Source of the DNA: Metridium senile
Taxonomy: Eukaryota; Cnidaria; Anthozoa; Actiniaria; Metridiidae
NCBI GenBank assembly: GCA_949775045.1
Contig: OX459097.1
Coordinates: forward strand, 2,763,598-2,827,597
Direction of reading: 5' to 3'
DNA length: 64,000 nt
This document shows positions 62,568-64,000 of the stretch, in pieces. Under the pieces are notes generated by a model, which did not search any database, had not been told where the DNA came from, and was given only the letters and a program-made list of their open reading frames with translations. The position numbers and the translations under genes are program-made. How positions within the stretch are numbered: position 1 is the first letter of the stretch; every line of letters begins with the position of its first letter.

Positions 62568-64000
62568 TTGTTCAATTGCTGGGATATCGAGGATCTCCTT
62601 TCGTGAATGGTACATAAACTAAATGTGTCTTATTTCAGGGTCGAGTATTTCGAAGTTCAAGAGTATTGACCAATTAATAATGACCATGTAAACAATGTTT
62701 ACATCTTTGATTTGCAAACAAAAATCCATCTTCCTCAATTTTTCAATTAAAGATTCACTATAAAACATTACCAATGCATATGGATATCATCATTTCTGCT
62801 TAAAACACATTGGTATTTTCACTACATTTAATAACATTTCAAGATGAAAAATGCCGAACAGCTCGAATTTATCAATTATGACATGAAGGCAATGTGGAAA
62901 TTTTCGCCACCCATTGCAGTTGATTTTAACACAAAATGTTGTGATACAGTACAAATAGCATCCCACTCATCTTGTTAAAAGACCTGGCATCAGATAGTCT
63001 TATTTCCTGAGTAACACCGACGGTAAAGTATGGCCTTAACCACGTTACAGTCGCCATTTTCTCTTCTCCGCGAGTCAGCTTGAATGAATCTTTTAACATG
63101 TTTTCTCGAAACTATACTCCAAGGACACATATTTAATATCAGCCTTAATATTTGAGTCTGATCAATTAATTGCAGAAAAAGAAAAAACGGATATCTTGAA
63201 CACATAATTATGTGAGCACCTCGACTGAGAGAACGTGATACGAGCAAGTGCTATGATCAGAGCAAGTGCTATGACCAGTGCAACTGAAATCGTGACGCGC
63301 ATGTGCAGTGAAATGGCCCCTTGCTGTATGTATCTATCTTTTATGTCGCGTATAGTCCCCCATGATCCTTTGGGAACAAACACAGGAAGCCCAAAGTGGA
63401 ATTTTTTTAGCCTCCTGTGTTGATTTTATGACTTGCCCGACTTCACGCTCATAGAGCGTCTAGTTACACATAGGTTTGATATCCCTTGATGACGCCGTGA
63501 ATAAAAGGCCGATGCTGACCTGTATAAATACATTTTACAAGAAAGACTGATAAATGTAAGTTAAAATATTACATCGAAAATACATCAATTATACTGTAAA
63601 AATACAATAATAGATTAAATGCTGAAGGGAACTGAAATTTAACCGAATTTATCAGGGACTAAACGTAGTTCGTTTGATGCAAAAATCTCTCGACACTGTC
63701 TATAACAAAAATCTTGTTTTCTTTCACCAAGAATGAATTATTTCAAACAACAATTTAATTCTATTTTTGCGGGGTGTTTAAGTTCCATGTCACTTGTTTA
63801 GCTTAAGAAAGCTATCAGTAAACAACACTGTGGTGTCTTGTTTTTCTCGACGTATTTTTATGTTTTTCTCCAAAAATTGGCAATATTTTACTTACAAAAA
63901 GAACAAATCTAAGTTTTGAATCGTCCATTTTCATTCATTGCAAAGCAACACCGTACAATCTTGCATAGTAACGTGACCTCACAAAATATATATGATTGGA
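62568..64000. repeat. Direct repeat R2, right copy of the block at 1-1,930
   Basis: It matches the first ~1.9 kb of the window in the same orientation, without the ~0.5-kb composite insertion. It has one short internal duplication near 63,238-63,275. The match continues to the window's end. Confidence 0.88.

Overview
The window is nuclear DNA of an animal, most probably a cnidarian. It has spliced host genes with GT-AG introns, long introns full of transposons, simple-sequence repeats, and no prokaryotic gene organisation. The best taxonomic pointer is the last exon of a minus-strand gene (56,082-56,212). It encodes a six-cysteine motif, C-x3-C-x5-C-x3-C-x3-CC, that starts with the ACPPVC seen in cnidarian minicollagens of the nematocyst wall. 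Calls rest on reading the sequence alone; no database search was possible.

Host genes, all on the minus strand. Gene A (2,134-13,442, five exons, predicted 465 aa) encodes a signal peptide, one PA14 domain split over three exons, and a long Ala/Gly/Ser-rich tail. Gene B (56,082-61,839, six exons, predicted 383 aa) encodes a signal peptide, an AbfB-like beta-trefoil segment, short proline- and histidine-rich linker exons, and the minicollagen-type cysteine-rich tail. All internal gene B introns are phase 1. A stray paralogue of gene A's first exon lies at 55,192-55,288. The first ~1.9 kb of the window reappears from 62,568 to the right end, so the locus looks like part of a duplicated array.

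Mobile DNA fills the rest. Gene A's introns hold a Penelope-like GIY-YIG fragment (about 3.5-4.4 kb), a TTAA-flanked MITE (4,697-5,310) and a 5.9-kb TTAA-flanked element with ~0.9-kb inverted arms (5,611-11,505). A decayed split-direct-repeat tyrosine-recombinase element follows (13,974-17,090, with an 11-copy ~77-bp array), then a Crypton-like tyrosine-recombinase pseudogene (17,141-20,728) and satellites.

The centre is a Polinton/Maverick-type virus-like element (24,624-39,021 by its 292-bp terminal inverted repeats). It encodes a protein-primed DNA polymerase B, an RVE integrase, a packaging ATPase, a double-jelly-roll major capsid protein, a probable penton/minor capsid protein and several small membrane proteins. 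There is also a zinc-repeat protein whose N-terminus is a TIR-borne copy of the polymerase N-terminus. A shared TTTAAA motif lies shortly upstream of most starts. No adenain-like protease was found.

Next come LINE and helicase-like fragments, then a Ngaro/PAT-like retrotransposon (43,557-54,465). It has intact A1...B1A2...B2 split direct repeats, but three later insertions interrupt gag and reverse transcriptase, and a small frameshift precedes the recombinase active-site tyrosine. The right end holds gene B, with MITEs, a SINE-like tRNA relic and a Crypton-like exon in its introns.
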